DNA of 64,000 nt, from contig NZ_CP107558.1 in the NCBI RefSeq assembly GCF_026427715.1, positions 3,069,001-3,133,000 on the forward strand, given 5' to 3'. A model generated the notes under the pieces. That model saw only the letters and a list, made by a program, of their open reading frames with translations. It was not told the origin of the DNA and searched no databases. This document shows, in pieces, positions 1 to 10,422 of this stretch. A program made the position numbers and the translations under genes. Source of the DNA: Methylocystis sp. MJC1 (lineage in GTDB: Bacteria > Pseudomonadota > Alphaproteobacteria > Rhizobiales > Beijerinckiaceae). Positions within the stretch are counted from its first letter, which is position 1; every line of letters begins with the position of its first letter.

Positions 1-1
1 C

Positions 2-79
2 CAGCTCATCCGCATCGAGGAGGAGCTGGGCGAGGCGGCGATCTACGCCGGCAAGAGCGCGATCAAGCAGCTGGCCTGA
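2..79 (+). CDS. C-terminal end of an unidentified protein (partial)
   Basis: The window opens inside a reading frame that runs 25 codons to a TGA at 77-79. The visible tail is acidic then basic and ends IKQLA. It is too short to name. It lies upstream of valS in the same direction, but about 270 bp of repeat sequence separates them, so co-transcription is uncertain. Confidence 0.5.
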   Translation, partial: QLIRIEEELGEAAIYAGKSAIKQLA

Positions 80-106
80 TCGCGCGCCGCGATCTCGGGG
101 CTCCAT

Positions 107-321
107 CCCTCCCCTTTACGGGGAGGGTGGCGAGCGCAGCGAGCCGGGCGGGGTCCGGCCTTGCTGTCCGCATCGTCATTGCGAGCGAAGCGAAGCAATC
201 CAGAGCCCGCGTGACGCCGCTGGATTGCTTCGGAGCTTCGCTCCTCGCAATGACGGAGGCGCTCGACGCTACCCCACCCGACCCCGCTTCGCGGGGCCAC
301 CCTCCCCGTACAAGGGGAGGG
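107..321. repeat. Composite palindromic intergenic repeat (outer arms)
   Basis: The outer arms are inverted copies: CCCTCCCCTTTACGGGGAGG on the left and the complementary ACAAGGGGAGGG type on the right, with further matching GC-rich blocks (GGCGGGGT against ACCCCACC) inside. A second palindrome of a different family sits within it. It fills the whole gap before valS. No coding signal is seen; short frames here are by-products of the palindrome. This is a REP/MITE-like element by structure; mobility is inference. Confidence 0.7.
174..255. repeat. 82-bp palindromic repeat, family A copy 1
   Basis: It begins CGTCATTGCGAGCGAAGCGA and ends with the inverse, CGCAATGACG. The inner arms are AAGCAATCCAG and CTGGATTGCTT. 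The same element recurs near 3178, 12502 and 35173, always between genes. It lies nested in a second palindrome. Confidence 0.85.
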
Positions 322-350
322 ATTTTTGTAACAAACGCCCGGCTTACCCG

Positions 351-3068
351 ATGACCATGGAAAAAACCTTCGATCCCCGCTCCATCGAGAGCCGCATCCG
401 CACCACCTGGGAAGACGCGCAGGTCTTCCGCGCCGGGCGGCCCGAGCGCGCCGCCGCCAAGCCCTATTCCATCGTCATTCCGCCGCCCAACGTCACCGGC
501 AGCCTGCATATGGGCCATGCGCTCAACAATACGCTGCAGGACATTCTCGTGCGCTATCACCGCATGAAGGGCCTCGACGTGCTGTGGCAGCCGGGCACGG
601 ATCACGCCGGCATCGCCACGCAAATGGTGGTCGAGCGCCAGCTCATGGAGCGCCAGGAGCCCGGCCGCCGCGAGATGGGCCGCGAGAAATTCCTCGAGCG
701 CGTCTGGGAGTGGAAGGCGGAATCCGGCGGCAAGATCGTCGAGCAGTTGAAGCGCATTGGCGCCTCCTGCGACTGGTCGCGCGAGCGCTTCACGCTCGAT
801 GAGGGCCTATCGCGCGCGGTGGCGAAGGTTTTCGTGCAGCTCTTTCGCGACGGGCTGCTTTATAAGGACAAGCGCCTCGTCAATTGGGACCCGGTGCTGC
901 ACACCGCGATCTCCGATCTCGAAGTGTTGCAGCAGGAAGTGAAGGGTCACCTGTGGCGCTTCAAATATCCGGTCGTGGACGACGCCGGCAAAGAGACCGG
1001 CGATTACATCGTCGTCGCGACGACGCGCCCTGAGACCATGCTCGGCGACACGGCGGTGGCCGTGCATCCAGAGGACGAACGCTACAAGGCGCTCGTCGGC
1101 AAGAGGTTGCGCCTGCCGCTCGTCGGCCGCTTCATCCCGGTTGTTGCGGACGAATATTCCGACCCCGAAAAGGGCACGGGCGCGGTGAAGATCACCCCTG
1201 CGCATGACTTCAACGACTTCGAAGTCGGCAAGCGGCATGGGCTGCGGCTCATCAATGTGCTCGATGCGCAAGCGCGCATGACGCTCGCCGCCAACGCCGA
1301 ATTCCACGAAGGCGTCGAACCCTCCGAGGAACTCGCGGCGACCGTCGCCGCGCTCGACGGCCATGACCGTTTCGATGCGCGCAAGCGCGTCGTGGAGATG
1401 ATAGAGGAGCGCGGCCTTCTCGACGGCATCGACGACCACAAGCATATGGTTCCGCATGGCGACCGCTCCAACGCCGTGCTGGAGCCGCGCCTCACCGACC
1501 AATGGTACGTCGACGCGAAAACGCTGGCGCAGCCGGCGCTCGCCGCCGTGCGCGACGGCCGCACGAGCTTCGTACCGAAGAATTGGGAAAAGACCTATTT
1601 CGATTGGCTCGAAAACATCCAGCCATGGTGCGTGTCGCGCCAGCTCTGGTGGGGCCATCGCATCCCCGCGTGGTACGACGCCGACGGCAATGTCTATGTC
1701 GAGGAGAGCGAAGAAGCGGCCCATGCCGCCGCCCGCGCGCGCACCGGCGAGAATGTGGCCCTCACGCGCGACGAGGACGTGCTCGACACCTGGTTCTCCT
1801 CCGCGCTCTGGCCCTTCTCGACGCTCGGCTGGCCGGATGAGACGCCGGAGCTCGCCCGCTTTTATCCGACGAATGTGCTGGTCACGGGCTTCGACATCAT
1901 CTTCTTCTGGGTCGCCCGCATGATGATGATGGGCCTGCACTTCAAAAAGGAGATTCCCTTCCACGACGTCTATATCCACGCCCTCGTCCGCGACGAGAAG
2001 GGCGCGAAGATGTCGAAATCGAAGGGCAATGTCATCGATCCGCTGCAGCTCATCGACGAATATGGCGCCGACGCCTTGCGCTTCACGCTCGCCGCCATGG
2101 CGGCGCAGGGGCGCGACATCAAGCTCTCGACGCAGCGCGTCGAAGGCTACCGCAATTTCGCGACCAAGCTCTGGAACGCCTCGCGCTTCGCCGAGATGAA
2201 CGGCTGCGCGCGCGTCTCGGGCTATGACCCGCGCGCCAATAAGGTGACGCTCAACCGCTGGATCGTCACGGAAGCGGCGCGCACGGTGCGCGATGTCTCG
2301 GCCGCGATCGACGCCTATCGCTTCAACGACGCGGCGGGCGCGGCCTATCGCTTTGTCTGGAACGTCTTCTGCGACTGGTATGTGGAGCTGACGAAGCCGC
2401 TCCTCACCGGCCCCGACGGCGCCGAGAAAGATGAAACGCGGGCGACCACCGCCTTCGTGCTCGACCAGATTTACGCCCTGCTGCATCCCTTCATGCCCTT
2501 CATCACCGAGGAGCTGTGGGCGATCAAGGGCGCGGAAGGCCCCGCGCGCGACAGCCTGCTCGTTCTCGCGCAATGGCCGTCGCTCGAAGGCCTGGAGGAC
2601 GCCGAGGCCGAGAGCGAAATCGGCTGGGTGGTGGACCTGATCTCGGAAGTCCGCTCGCTGCGCGCCGAGATGAACCTGAACGTTGAAACCGAGCTTCTGC
2701 TCATCGGCGCCGACGCCGGCCTTCAGGCGCGCGCGACGCGTTGGGAGGAGACGATCCGCAAGCTGGCGCGCCAGTCGAAGATCGGCTTTGCCGACGCCGC
2801 GCCGAAGTCGTCGGCGCAGATCATCGTGCGCGGGGGCGTCGTCGCCATTCCGCTCGAAGGCGTGATCGACCTCGGCGCGGAGAAGGCGCGCCTCGCCAAG
2901 GAAATCGGCAAGCTCGAAGGCGAGGTGAAGAAGGTCGACGCCAAGCTCGCCAACCCGGGCTTCCTCGCCAAGGCGGACGAAGACGTGATCGAGGAGCACA
3001 AGGAGCGCCGCGACGAGGCGCAGGCGCGCATCGAGAAGCTGTCGGCGGCGATGGGGCGGTTGGGGTAA
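351..3068 (+). CDS. valS: Valine--tRNA ligase
   Basis: Cytosolic class I aminoacyl-tRNA synthetase that charges tRNA-Val with valine; 905 residues, normal for the family. The HIGH-type motif HMGH is at residues 53-56 and the KMSKS motif at 553-557. Between them is the large CP1 editing domain with a [12 protein letters not shown] segment. The C-terminus has the tRNA-binding coiled-coil arm rich in Lys and Glu. The frame is open upstream to 225, but that stretch is repeat DNA, so ATG 351 (or 357) is the start. Note that a tRNA-Val gene is split by an island in this same window. polA follows on the same strand after a repeat-filled gap. Confidence 0.97.
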   Translation: MTMEKTFDPRSIESRIRTTWEDAQVFRAGRPERAAAKPYSIVIPPPNVTGSLHMGHALNNTLQDILVRYHRMKGLDVLWQPGTDHAGIATQMVVERQLMERQEPGRREMGREKFLERVWEWKAESGGKIVEQLKRIGASCDWSRERFTLDEGLSRAVAKVFVQLFRDGLLYKDKRLVNWDPVLHTAISDLEVLQQEVKGHLWRFKYPVVDDAGKETGDYIVVATTRPETMLGDTAVAVHPEDERYKALVGKRLRLPLVGRFIPVVADEYSDPEKGTGAVKITPAHDFNDFEVGKRHGLRLINVLDAQARMTLAANAEFHEGVEPSEELAATVAALDGHDRFDARKRVVEMIEERGLLDGIDDHKHMVPHGDRSNAVLEPRLTDQWYVDAKTLAQPALAAVRDGRTSFVPKNWEKTYFDWLENIQPWCVSRQLWWGHRIPAWYDADGNVYVEESEEAAHAAARARTGENVALTRDEDVLDTWFSSALWPFSTLGWPDETPELARFYPTNVLVTGFDIIFFWVARMMMMGLHFKKEIPFHDVYIHALVRDEKGAKMSKSKGNVIDPLQLIDEYGADALRFTLAAMAAQGRDIKLSTQRVEGYRNFATKLWNASRFAEMNGCARVSGYDPRANKVTLNRWIVTEAARTVRDVSAAIDAYRFNDAAGAAYRFVWNVFCDWYVELTKPLLTGPDGAEKDETRATTAFVLDQIYALLHPFMPFITEELWAIKGAEGPARDSLLVLAQWPSLEGLEDAEAESEIGWVVDLISEVRSLRAEMNLNVETELLLIGADAGLQARATRWEETIRKLARQSKIGFADAAPKSSAQIIVRGGVVAIPLEGVIDLGAEKARLAKEIGKLEGEVKKVDAKLANPGFLAKADEDVIEEHKERRDEAQARIEKLSAAMGRLG

Positions 3069-3084
3069 GGGCCCCCTCCCCGGC

Positions 3085-3247
3085 CCTCCCCCGCCAAAGC
3101 CCGTCGAAAGACGGGCGTCTTTCGACGCCCTATGGCGGGAGAGGGAGCAGATTGGCGCCTTCATCAGACACCACAACCGTCATTGCGAGCGCAGCGAAGC
3201 AATCCAGAGCCGCAATGACCGCCTTTGGCGCTCACCTCGCAATGACG
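3085..3247. repeat. Intergenic hairpin plus family A palindrome, copy 2
   Basis: Two units lie between valS and polA. A hairpin at about 3102-3127 has arms CGTCGAAAGAC and GTCTTTCGACG and is flanked by CCCGCCA/TGGCGGG. It could also end valS transcription. At 3178-3247 is a shortened family A repeat with the CGTCATTGCGAGCG and CGCAATGACG ends but without the second AAGCAATCC arm. No gene is seen here. Confidence 0.75.
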
Positions 3248-3283
3248 GGAGACGGCAGGGAAAGTCGGCGCTAAAATGCCCCC

Positions 3284-6200
3284 ATGACTCTCACGCACAA
3301 GCCCGTCGGCCCAGGCTCTCACGTCTTCCTCGTCGACGGCTCCTCCTTCGTCTTTCGCGCCTATTTCCAGTCGATCCGGCAGGACGCGAAATACAACTAC
3401 CGCTCCGACCGGCTGCCGACCGGCGCGGTGCGGCTCTTTTGCACCAAGCTCCTGCAATTCGTGCGCGAGGGAGCGGCGGGCGCGACACCCACCCATCTCG
3501 CCATCATCTTCGACAAGAGCGAGAACAGCTTCCGCAAGGAAATCTATCCAGAATACAAAGCGCATCGCAGCGAGCCGCCGGAAGACCTCGTCCCACAGTT
3601 TCCCCTGATGCGCGCAGCCGTGCGCGCTTTCGGCCTCACGCCGATCGAGCAGGACGTCTACGAGGCCGACGATCTCATCGCCACCTACGCCGCGCAGGCG
3701 CGCAAAAAGGGCGCGGATGTGCTCATCGTCTCCGCCGACAAGGACCTCATGCAGCTCATCGGGCCGGGCGTGACCATGTACGACCCGGCCTCCGGGGCGG
3801 CGGGGGCCAAAGGCTCGCGTGAAGAACGGCTGATCAATGAGGCGGAGGTCATCGACTATTTTGGCGTGACGCCGGACAAGGTGGTCGACGTGCAGGCGCT
3901 CGCCGGCGATTCGACGGATAATGTGCCCGGCGCCAAGGGCATCGGCATCAAAACCGCCGCCCAGCTCATCAATGAATATGGCGATCTCGACACGCTGCTG
4001 GAAAATGCGCCGGGCATCAAGCAGCCCAAGCGCCGCGAGGCGCTGACCGACCCCGATGCGGTCAATCTCATCCGTCTGTCCAAGAAGCTCGTCGAGCTCG
4101 TGCGCGACGCGCCGGTGGAAACGAAGCTCGACGATCTGGGTCTGCACCAACCCGATCCAAAGAAGCTCGTGGCCTTCCTGCAGGCGATGGAGTTCACGAC
4201 CATTACGCGTCGGGTCGGCGAACTCTATGGCGTCGATATTCACGAGGTCGAACCCGATCCGCATTTTGTCGGCCCCGCGGGCTGGCGCGCCCGCAATGGC
4301 GAAGTCGATCATGCCGCGGCGCCGGCGGCGCCAAAGCCGAAGGAGGCGCGCACGCCCGCAGCTGAGAAAGGCACGGAAGGTTTTTCGCCTGCAACGCTCG
4401 TCGGCGCCCGCAAAGCGGCGGCGCTCGCCGAGAAGATCGACCGCTCGACCTATGAGACGGTGATGTCCGTCGAGCGGCTCGAACAATGGGTCACAGACGC
4501 CTTCGAGGCGGGGATCGTCGCGCTCGACACGGAGACCACCTCGCTCGATCCGTTGAGCTGCGACCTCGTGGGCGTGTCGCTCGCGCTCGGGCCGGGTCGC
4601 GCCTGCTATATTCCGCTGCAGCACCGCGAGGGCGGAAATGGCGATCTCTTTGGCGGCGCCGACCTCGTCGCCGGCCAGATTCCGCTTGAGACCGCAATCG
4701 AAAAACTCAAGCCGCTCTTTGAGGACGACGCCGTGCTCAAAGTCGCGCAGAATATGAAATATGATCTGCTCGTGCTCTCGCGCTACGGCATCGACGTCGC
4801 GCCGATGGACGACACGATGCTGATCTCCTACGCGCTGGATACGGGCCGCAACAATCACGGGCTCGATGAGCTCGCGCAAAAACATCTTGGACACGAGAAC
4901 ATCACTTTCGCACAGGTTGCGGGCTCAGGCCGTAATTTCATCGGCTTCGCGCGCGTTCCCCTCGATAAAGCGATGGAATATGCAGCCGAGGACGCCGATG
5001 TCTCGCTGCGCCTGTGGCGCGCGCTGAAACCGCGTCTCGCCGCCGAAGGAAAGGCCGCCGTCTATGAGACGCTGGAGCGCCCCATGGTCACGACGCTGGC
5101 GCATATGGAGCGGCGCGGCATCACCATCGACCGGCATATGCTCTCGCGCCTCTCGGGCGAATTTGCGCAGGACATGGCGCGGCTGGAGGCGGATATTTTC
5201 GATCTCGCCGGCGAGAGCTTCAATCTCGGCTCTCCCAAGCAATTGGGGGACATTCTCTTCGGCAAGATGGGCCTGCCCGGCGCCAAGAAGACAGCGACGG
5301 GCGCCTGGTCGACCTCCGCCAGCGTGCTCGAAGATCTCGCAGTGGAAGGCAACGAATTCTGCCGCCGCATTCTCGACTGGCGCCAGCTCTCCAAGCTCAA
5401 AAGCACTTACGCCGACGCGCTGCCGGGCTTCGTGAACAAGGAAACCGGCCGCGTCCATACTTGCTATTCGCTCGCCTCGACGACGACGGGGCGGCTTTCG
5501 TCGTCCGAGCCCAATCTGCAAAACATTCCCGTGCGCAACGAGGCCGGCCGCAAGATCCGCAAAGCCTTCGTCGCCTCGCCGGGCCATGTGCTGATTTCGG
5601 CCGACTATTCGCAGATCGAGCTGAGGCTGCTCGCGCATATCGCCGACATTCCCCAACTGAAAAAGGCCTTCGCCGACGGCGTCGACATCCACGCCATGAC
5701 GGCCTCGGAAATGTTCGGCGTGCCGGTGAAGGATATGCCGCCGGAAGTGCGCCGCCGCGCCAAGGCGATCAATTTCGGCATCATCTACGGCATTTCGGCC
5801 TTCGGCCTGGCCAATCAGCTCTCCATCCCGCGCGAGGAAGCGGGGGCCTATATCAAGCGCTATTTCGAACGCTTCCCCGGCATCCGCGACTATATGGACG
5901 CCACCAAAAAGACCGTGCGCGAGAAGATGTGCGTGACGACCATTTTCGGCCGCGCGCTGCATTTCCCCCGCATTGCTTCGGCCAATGCGTCCGACCGCGC
6001 CTTTTACGAACGCGCCGCGATCAACGCGCCGATACAGGGCGCCGCCGCCGACATTATCCGCCGCGCCATGGTGCGCATGGACGCCGCGCTGGTCGAAGCG
6101 GATTTGTCGGCGCAGATGCTGTTGCAGGTGCACGACGAGCTCGTCTTCGAGGCGCCGCAGGCCGAGGCTGAGGCGACAATCGCACTCGCCCGTCGCGTGA

Positions 6201-6289
6201 TGGAGGAAGCGCCCCTCCCTGCCGTCGCGCTTACCGTTCCGCTACAGGTCGACGCTCGTGCGGCCAAGAACTGGGACGAGGCCCATTAG
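3284..6289 (+). CDS. polA: DNA polymerase I
   Basis: Repair and Okazaki-fragment polymerase, 1001 residues, with all three family domains. The 5'-3' exonuclease (about 10-310) has the VYEADDLIA and SADKDLMQL segments. The 3'-5' exonuclease keeps its first acidic pair, D415 and E417 (ALDTETTSLDP), so proofreading looks intact. The polymerase domain has motif A DYSQIELR (D774), the motif B helix RRRAKAINFGIIYG and motif C QVHDELVFE (D951). An Ala/Pro/Lys-rich linker at about 335-365 separates the exonucleases. ATG 3284 follows the repeat region, without a strong ribosome site. Confidence 0.97.
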   Translation: MTLTHKPVGPGSHVFLVDGSSFVFRAYFQSIRQDAKYNYRSDRLPTGAVRLFCTKLLQFVREGAAGATPTHLAIIFDKSENSFRKEIYPEYKAHRSEPPEDLVPQFPLMRAAVRAFGLTPIEQDVYEADDLIATYAAQARKKGADVLIVSADKDLMQLIGPGVTMYDPASGAAGAKGSREERLINEAEVIDYFGVTPDKVVDVQALAGDSTDNVPGAKGIGIKTAAQLINEYGDLDTLLENAPGIKQPKRREALTDPDAVNLIRLSKKLVELVRDAPVETKLDDLGLHQPDPKKLVAFLQAMEFTTITRRVGELYGVDIHEVEPDPHFVGPAGWRARNGEVDHAAAPAAPKPKEARTPAAEKGTEGFSPATLVGARKAAALAEKIDRSTYETVMSVERLEQWVTDAFEAGIVALDTETTSLDPLSCDLVGVSLALGPGRACYIPLQHREGGNGDLFGGADLVAGQIPLETAIEKLKPLFEDDAVLKVAQNMKYDLLVLSRYGIDVAPMDDTMLISYALDTGRNNHGLDELAQKHLGHENITFAQVAGSGRNFIGFARVPLDKAMEYAAEDADVSLRLWRALKPRLAAEGKAAVYETLERPMVTTLAHMERRGITIDRHMLSRLSGEFAQDMARLEADIFDLAGESFNLGSPKQLGDILFGKMGLPGAKKTATGAWSTSASVLEDLAVEGNEFCRRILDWRQLSKLKSTYADALPGFVNKETGRVHTCYSLASTTTGRLSSSEPNLQNIPVRNEAGRKIRKAFVASPGHVLISADYSQIELRLLAHIADIPQLKKAFADGVDIHAMTASEMFGVPVKDMPPEVRRRAKAINFGIIYGISAFGLANQLSIPREEAGAYIKRYFERFPGIRDYMDATKKTVREKMCVTTIFGRALHFPRIASANASDRAFYERAAINAPIQGAAADIIRRAMVRMDAALVEADLSAQMLLQVHDELVFEAPQAEAEATIALARRVMEEAPLPAVALTVPLQVDARAAKNWDEAH

Positions 6290-6553
6290 GCTTCCTCATC
6301 CTTCCTGAAAGGCTGGATCGGCGCGCAAGAGATGCGCGAGGCCGCCCCGCGCCTCTCAAGGAGCTGCTGCGGCGCCTATCTCCTCCAGGCTCTCAAGGAG
6401 GCGGAAGGCAGGCTGGGCGAAAGCCAGACGAGCGCAGGGGCCCGTCTGCGCCCCCCGCCATCGTAATGGCGCAAACGTCGGTTTTTCATGGGCTACGCTG
6501 AAGGCGCCGCCTCGCCCGAGGCGAATCATTCGCAATCCAAAAAAGGTCTTCCA

Positions 6554-6835
6554 ATGCAAAACATCGCTCTTCGCCGCCCAGCCAAGAAGGCATTTATCGT
6601 CGCCGCCGTCCTCATGGGCGCCCTGCCGCTCTATGGCTGCTATACGCCTGGCGAACGCGCCCTCGGCGGCGGCCTGATCGGCGGCCTGGGCGGCGCGGGC
6701 ATTGGCGCGCTCGCGTCAGGCGGCATGGCGGGCCCGACGCTCGCAGGCGCGGCCATCGGCGCCGCTGGCGGCGCGCTCGTCGGCGCCGCTACGGCCCCGC
6801 AGCCGCGTTACTACCGCCGTCGCCACTACTACTGA
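6554..6835 (+). CDS. Glycine-zipper lipoprotein (small, outer-membrane type)
   Basis: Predicted 93-residue lipoprotein. A basic N-terminus and hydrophobic stretch lead to a lipobox, LPLYGC, with Cys at about residue 33. The mature part is a run of GGGLIGGLGGAGIGAL-type glycine zippers and ends in an Arg/Tyr-rich tail (YYRRRHYY). Such proteins (SmpA/OmpA-like and YcfJ-like zipper families) usually insert in or stabilise the outer membrane; the exact role is unknown. The frame extends upstream to 6488, but ATG 6554, with AAGG upstream, places the signal peptide correctly. Confidence 0.75.
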   Translation: MQNIALRRPAKKAFIVAAVLMGALPLYGCYTPGERALGGGLIGGLGGAGIGALASGGMAGPTLAGAAIGAAGGALVGAATAPQPRYYRRRHYY

Positions 6836-6844
6836 GCCCAACTC

Positions 6845-6870
6845 GCGGCCCGGCCTGATCGCCGGGCCGC
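6845..6870 (+). terminator. Hairpin after the lipoprotein gene
   Basis: A perfect 10-bp stem, GCGGCCCGGC and GCCGGGCCGC, with loop CTGATC starts 9 bp after the stop codon. There is no T-run (ATCAAAAG follows), so it may be a weak or Rho-assisted terminator. Confidence 0.5.
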
Positions 6871-6968
6871 ATCAAAAGCCCCCCAGCCTATCGGTAGCTT
6901 GCCGCTGCCGCCAGCTTAAGCTCAGCAAAGAGGCGCGCGCCCTCGGCGGTGGCCCCGCCCAAGCAGTC

Positions 6969-6994
6969 ATAACGCCTCGTCCGACGAGAGTTAT
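6969..6994. promoter_or_regulatory. Imperfect inverted repeat upstream of prkA
   Basis: ATAAC..CTCGTC and GACGAG.GTTAT form a 26-bp inverted repeat about 145 bp before prkA, in an otherwise empty 305-bp gap. It could be an operator for the prkA operon or a small hairpin. No known regulator motif is recognised. Confidence 0.3.
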
Positions 6995-7140
6995 CCCGCC
7001 CCAGCGCCGGGCGCTGCGCCGAAGAGACTGGCGTCCACATGTCTTATCGCTCTGTCTCATATTGAAATCAGCGCAGGCTTGCTCAGGTACCTTCTGTTGG
7101 AACGCGCACGATCCCGCGTTCATGTGGAGGGGCCCCACCT

Positions 7141-9084
7141 ATGGCGAACACCGACGTCTTCGCAGATTTCGTTCACTTCTATAAAGAGCGGCAGGCGGCA
7201 GAGATGTCGCTCGAGTCATATCTGCAACTTTGCCGAGAGAATCCAAAAACCTACGCCAGCGCTGCAGAGCGTATCCTCGCCGCGATCGGCGAGCCCGAGC
7301 TTCTCGATACGTCGAAAGACACGCGGCTCGGCCGCATTTTCATGAACCGCACGATCCGCGTCTATCCGGCCTTCGCCGAATTCTACGGCATGGAAGAGAC
7401 GATCGAACGCATCGTGAGCTTCTTCCGCCATGCGGCGCAAGGACTGGAGGAGCGCAAGCAGATCCTCTATCTGCTCGGACCGGTCGGCGGCGGCAAGTCG
7501 TCGCTCGCCGAACGCCTCAAGGCGCTGATGGAAGCCAATCCCATCTATGTGCTGAAGGCCGGCTCCGAGCTCAGCCCCGTGTTCGAAAGCCCGCTGTCGC
7601 TATTCGATCCAGCGGAAGCGGGACCTATCCTTGAAGAGCGTTACGGCATTCCGCGGCGCCGGCTCGGCACGATCATGAGCCCCTGGTGCCTGAAGCGGCT
7701 CGATGAATTCAAGGGCGACATCTCCCGCTTTACGGTCGCCAAGATCTCGCCCTCGCGCCTGCGCCAGATCGCCATTGCAAAGACAGAGCCCGGCGATGAA
7801 AACAATCAGGATATCTCCTCCCTCGTCGGCAAGGTCGATATTCGCAAGCTCGAGGCGCATGCGCAGGCCGATCCGGACGCCTATAATTATTCCGGCGGCC
7901 TGAACCGCGCCAATCAGGGCCTTCTCGAATTTGTCGAGATGTTCAAGGCGCCCATCAAGATGCTGCACCCCCTGCTCACCGCAACGCAGGAGGGCAATTA
8001 CATCGGGACGGAGAATATCGGCGCCATTCCCTTCTCGGGGATCGTTCTTGCCCATTCGAACGAGGCCGAGTGGCAAAGCTTCAAGTCCAACCGCAACAAT
8101 GAAGCGTTCATCGACCGCATCTATGTGATCAAGGTGCCCTATTGCCTCCGCGTGACGGAGGAGCAGCGCATCTACGAAAAACTGCTGCGCGAATCCGAAC
8201 TGGCGAACGCCTCCTGCGCGCCCAACACGCTGGAAATGCTTGCGCGCTTCATCGTCCTGTCTCGCCTGAGCCCGCACGAGAACTCGAACCTCTTCTCGAA
8301 GATGCGCGTCTACGACGGCGAAAGCCTGCGCGAGGTGGACCCCCGCGCGCGCAGCATTCTCGAATATCGGGAGGCGGCCGGCGTCGACGAAGGCATGACC
8401 GGTCTTTCGACGCGCTTCGCCTTCAAAGTACTCGCCGCGACGTTCAATCATGATACTGTCGAGGTCGCGGCTGACCCCGTCCATCTCATCTATGTGCTCG
8501 AGCAGGCGCTGCGGCGCGAACAGCTTCCCGCGGAGACGGAGAAGCGATATATTGAGTTCATCAAAGGGGAACTTGCCCCGCGCTACGCGGAATTTATCGG
8601 CAAGGAAATTCAAAAAGCCTATCTTGAGTCTTATCAGGACTATGGCCAGAATCTTTTCGACCGCTACATCGATTATGCAGACGCATGGATTGAGGACCTG
8701 GATTTCAAGGATCCCGACACCGGACAGATGCTCGACCGCGAGCTGCTGAATCAGGAACTAACAAAAATCGAAAAGCCGGCCGGCATCGCCAATCCCAAGG
8801 ACTTCCGCAACGAGGTGGTCAAATTCGCGCTGCGTTGGCGCGCCTCGAACAAGGGGCGCAACCCTTCCTGGGCAAGCTACGAAAAGATCCGGGACGTGAT
8901 CGAAAAGAGAATGTTCTCGCAGGTGGAAGACCTTTTACCGGTCATCAGTTTCGGAACGAAGAAAGACAACGAAACAGAAAGCAAGCATACGGAGTTCGTT
9001 AACCGCATGGTCGCTCGCGGCTACACGGAGCGGCAGGTGCGGCGCCTGGTCGAATGGTACATGCGCGTGAAGCAGGCGGGCTGA
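7141..9084 (+). CDS. prkA: PrkA family serine protein kinase
   Basis: 647 residues, full length for the PrkA/YeaG family. These AAA-fold proteins are linked to nitrogen-starvation, stationary-phase and sporulation stress. A Walker A motif GPVGGGKSS lies at 113-121 in the N-terminal AAA module; the C-terminal PrkA domain follows. The ribosome site GGAGGGG precedes ATG 7141 and is itself part of a GTGG...CCAC palindrome, which might mask it. It heads an operon with the YeaH-like and SpoVR genes, the classic conserved trio, and a MEKHLA gene. Confidence 0.93.
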   Translation: MANTDVFADFVHFYKERQAAEMSLESYLQLCRENPKTYASAAERILAAIGEPELLDTSKDTRLGRIFMNRTIRVYPAFAEFYGMEETIERIVSFFRHAAQGLEERKQILYLLGPVGGGKSSLAERLKALMEANPIYVLKAGSELSPVFESPLSLFDPAEAGPILEERYGIPRRRLGTIMSPWCLKRLDEFKGDISRFTVAKISPSRLRQIAIAKTEPGDENNQDISSLVGKVDIRKLEAHAQADPDAYNYSGGLNRANQGLLEFVEMFKAPIKMLHPLLTATQEGNYIGTENIGAIPFSGIVLAHSNEAEWQSFKSNRNNEAFIDRIYVIKVPYCLRVTEEQRIYEKLLRESELANASCAPNTLEMLARFIVLSRLSPHENSNLFSKMRVYDGESLREVDPRARSILEYREAAGVDEGMTGLSTRFAFKVLAATFNHDTVEVAADPVHLIYVLEQALRREQLPAETEKRYIEFIKGELAPRYAEFIGKEIQKAYLESYQDYGQNLFDRYIDYADAWIEDLDFKDPDTGQMLDRELLNQELTKIEKPAGIANPKDFRNEVVKFALRWRASNKGRNPSWASYEKIRDVIEKRMFSQVEDLLPVISFGTKKDNETESKHTEFVNRMVARGYTERQVRRLVEWYMRVKQAG

Positions 9085-9129
9085 TAAGGTTTCGCCGGCG
9101 ACGCGCTTGCAAGGATCGTGAAGGAAGAG

Positions 9130-10422
9130 ATGCGCATCGTCGATCGCCGGCTCAATCCAGGGGGCAAAAGCTTCTCCAATCGTCAGCGTTTTCTCCGCCG
9201 TGTCCGAGACACGGTGGAGCGCGCCGTTCGTGAAGCGAGCCGCGAGCGCGCCATCGAAGATCTGGAGAACGCCCAGGAAGTCACCGTGCCCGCAGACGGC
9301 GCGCGCGAGCCCATGTTTCGGCATACGCGCGGCGAACGTCGGGACTATATCCTGCCAGGGAATCGCGATTACATCGAAGGCGATCTGATCGACCGGCCGA
9401 CGGACGAGAGCGGCGGCGGCGGGACGGAGCCGGGGCGCGGCAACGGCCAGGAAGACGCCTTCAGATTCGTTCTTACGCGCGAGGAATTCCTCAGCATCTT
9501 TCTCGACGATCTGGAGCTGCCCGATTTCGCCAAGCGCGGTCTTGTCGACGCTCAGAAGCTCGGCTCGCGCCGCGCCGGCTATTCGACGAGCGGCACGCCG
9601 GCCAATCTCGCGCTTGGCCGCACCATGCGAATGTCGCTCGCAAGGCGCATCGCCATGGGCCGGCCCCCGCGCGCGGCAGTCGAGCAGCTCGAAGAGGAGA
9701 TTGCCGGCGCAAAGGAAAGCGACTCGCTCGAGATCATCGACGAAAGACTGCGCGCCGCGCGGGCGCGACGGATGCGGATTCCCTTTCTCGACCCCGTCGA
9801 TCTGCGCTACCGCCATTTTGAGCGCTTCCCCAAGCCCGTGGCGCAGGCGGTGATGTTCTGCCTCATGGACGTCTCCGGCTCGATGACGGAACATATGAAG
9901 GATCTCGCCAAGCGCTTCTTCATGCTGCTGCATGTGTTTCTCACGCGCCGCTATGAGCGCGTCGAGATCGTCTTCATCAGACATACCGACGAAGCGCAGG
10001 AGGTCGACGAGGAGACCTTCTTCCGATCGGCGGAAACCGGCGGCACGATCGTCTCGTCGGCGCTTGCCGAGATGGATCGCATTATCGTCGATCGCTTCGA
10101 TCCGGCGAATTGGAACATTTACGGTGCCCAGGCGTCCGACGGCGACAATATGATGAGCGACAATCAGCGCACGCGGGAGCTGCTGCAGGACAAGATTTTA
10201 CCGCTCTGCCAATATTTCGCCTATCTCGAAGTCGCGAACTCACATGAGGGCTCTCCCCTCTCCTATGTGGGCGGCAGCTCGCTGTGGAACGCCTATGCGC
10301 CGCTTGCGGCGAGCGAGCGAAATTTCCAGATGCGACGCGTCTCACGCCGCGAGCATATCTACCCCGTGTTTCGCGAGCTGTTTCAGCGCCGCGAAGGCGC
10401 GCGCGCGGAGCCCGCGACATGA
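9130..10422 (+). CDS. YeaH/YhbH family protein (DUF444)
   Basis: 430 residues; partner of PrkA in the conserved stress operon, biochemical role not established. The N-terminus IVDRRLNPGGKS is the typical opening of the family, which favours ATG 9130 over the upstream GTG 9118. The C-terminal half is von Willebrand A-like, with a MIDAS-type DVSGSM segment after a hydrophobic strand. The middle is Arg/Glu-rich and low in complexity. It sits 45 bp after prkA and overlaps spoVR by 4 bp (ATGA). Confidence 0.92.
   Translation: MRIVDRRLNPGGKSFSNRQRFLRRVRDTVERAVREASRERAIEDLENAQEVTVPADGAREPMFRHTRGERRDYILPGNRDYIEGDLIDRPTDESGGGGTEPGRGNGQEDAFRFVLTREEFLSIFLDDLELPDFAKRGLVDAQKLGSRRAGYSTSGTPANLALGRTMRMSLARRIAMGRPPRAAVEQLEEEIAGAKESDSLEIIDERLRAARARRMRIPFLDPVDLRYRHFERFPKPVAQAVMFCLMDVSGSMTEHMKDLAKRFFMLLHVFLTRRYERVEIVFIRHTDEAQEVDEETFFRSAETGGTIVSSALAEMDRIIVDRFDPANWNIYGAQASDGDNMMSDNQRTRELLQDKILPLCQYFAYLEVANSHEGSPLSYVGGSSLWNAYAPLAASERNFQMRRVSRREHIYPVFRELFQRREGARAEPAT

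Noticed and set aside
807..3176. 789-codon frame opposite valS
   Set aside because: High-GC shadow of valS: Arg/His-rich, no family resemblance, whereas valS has all its motifs.
3164..6133. Long minus-strand frames opposite polA
   Set aside because: Antisense shadows of polA with the composition expected from GC-skewed third positions.
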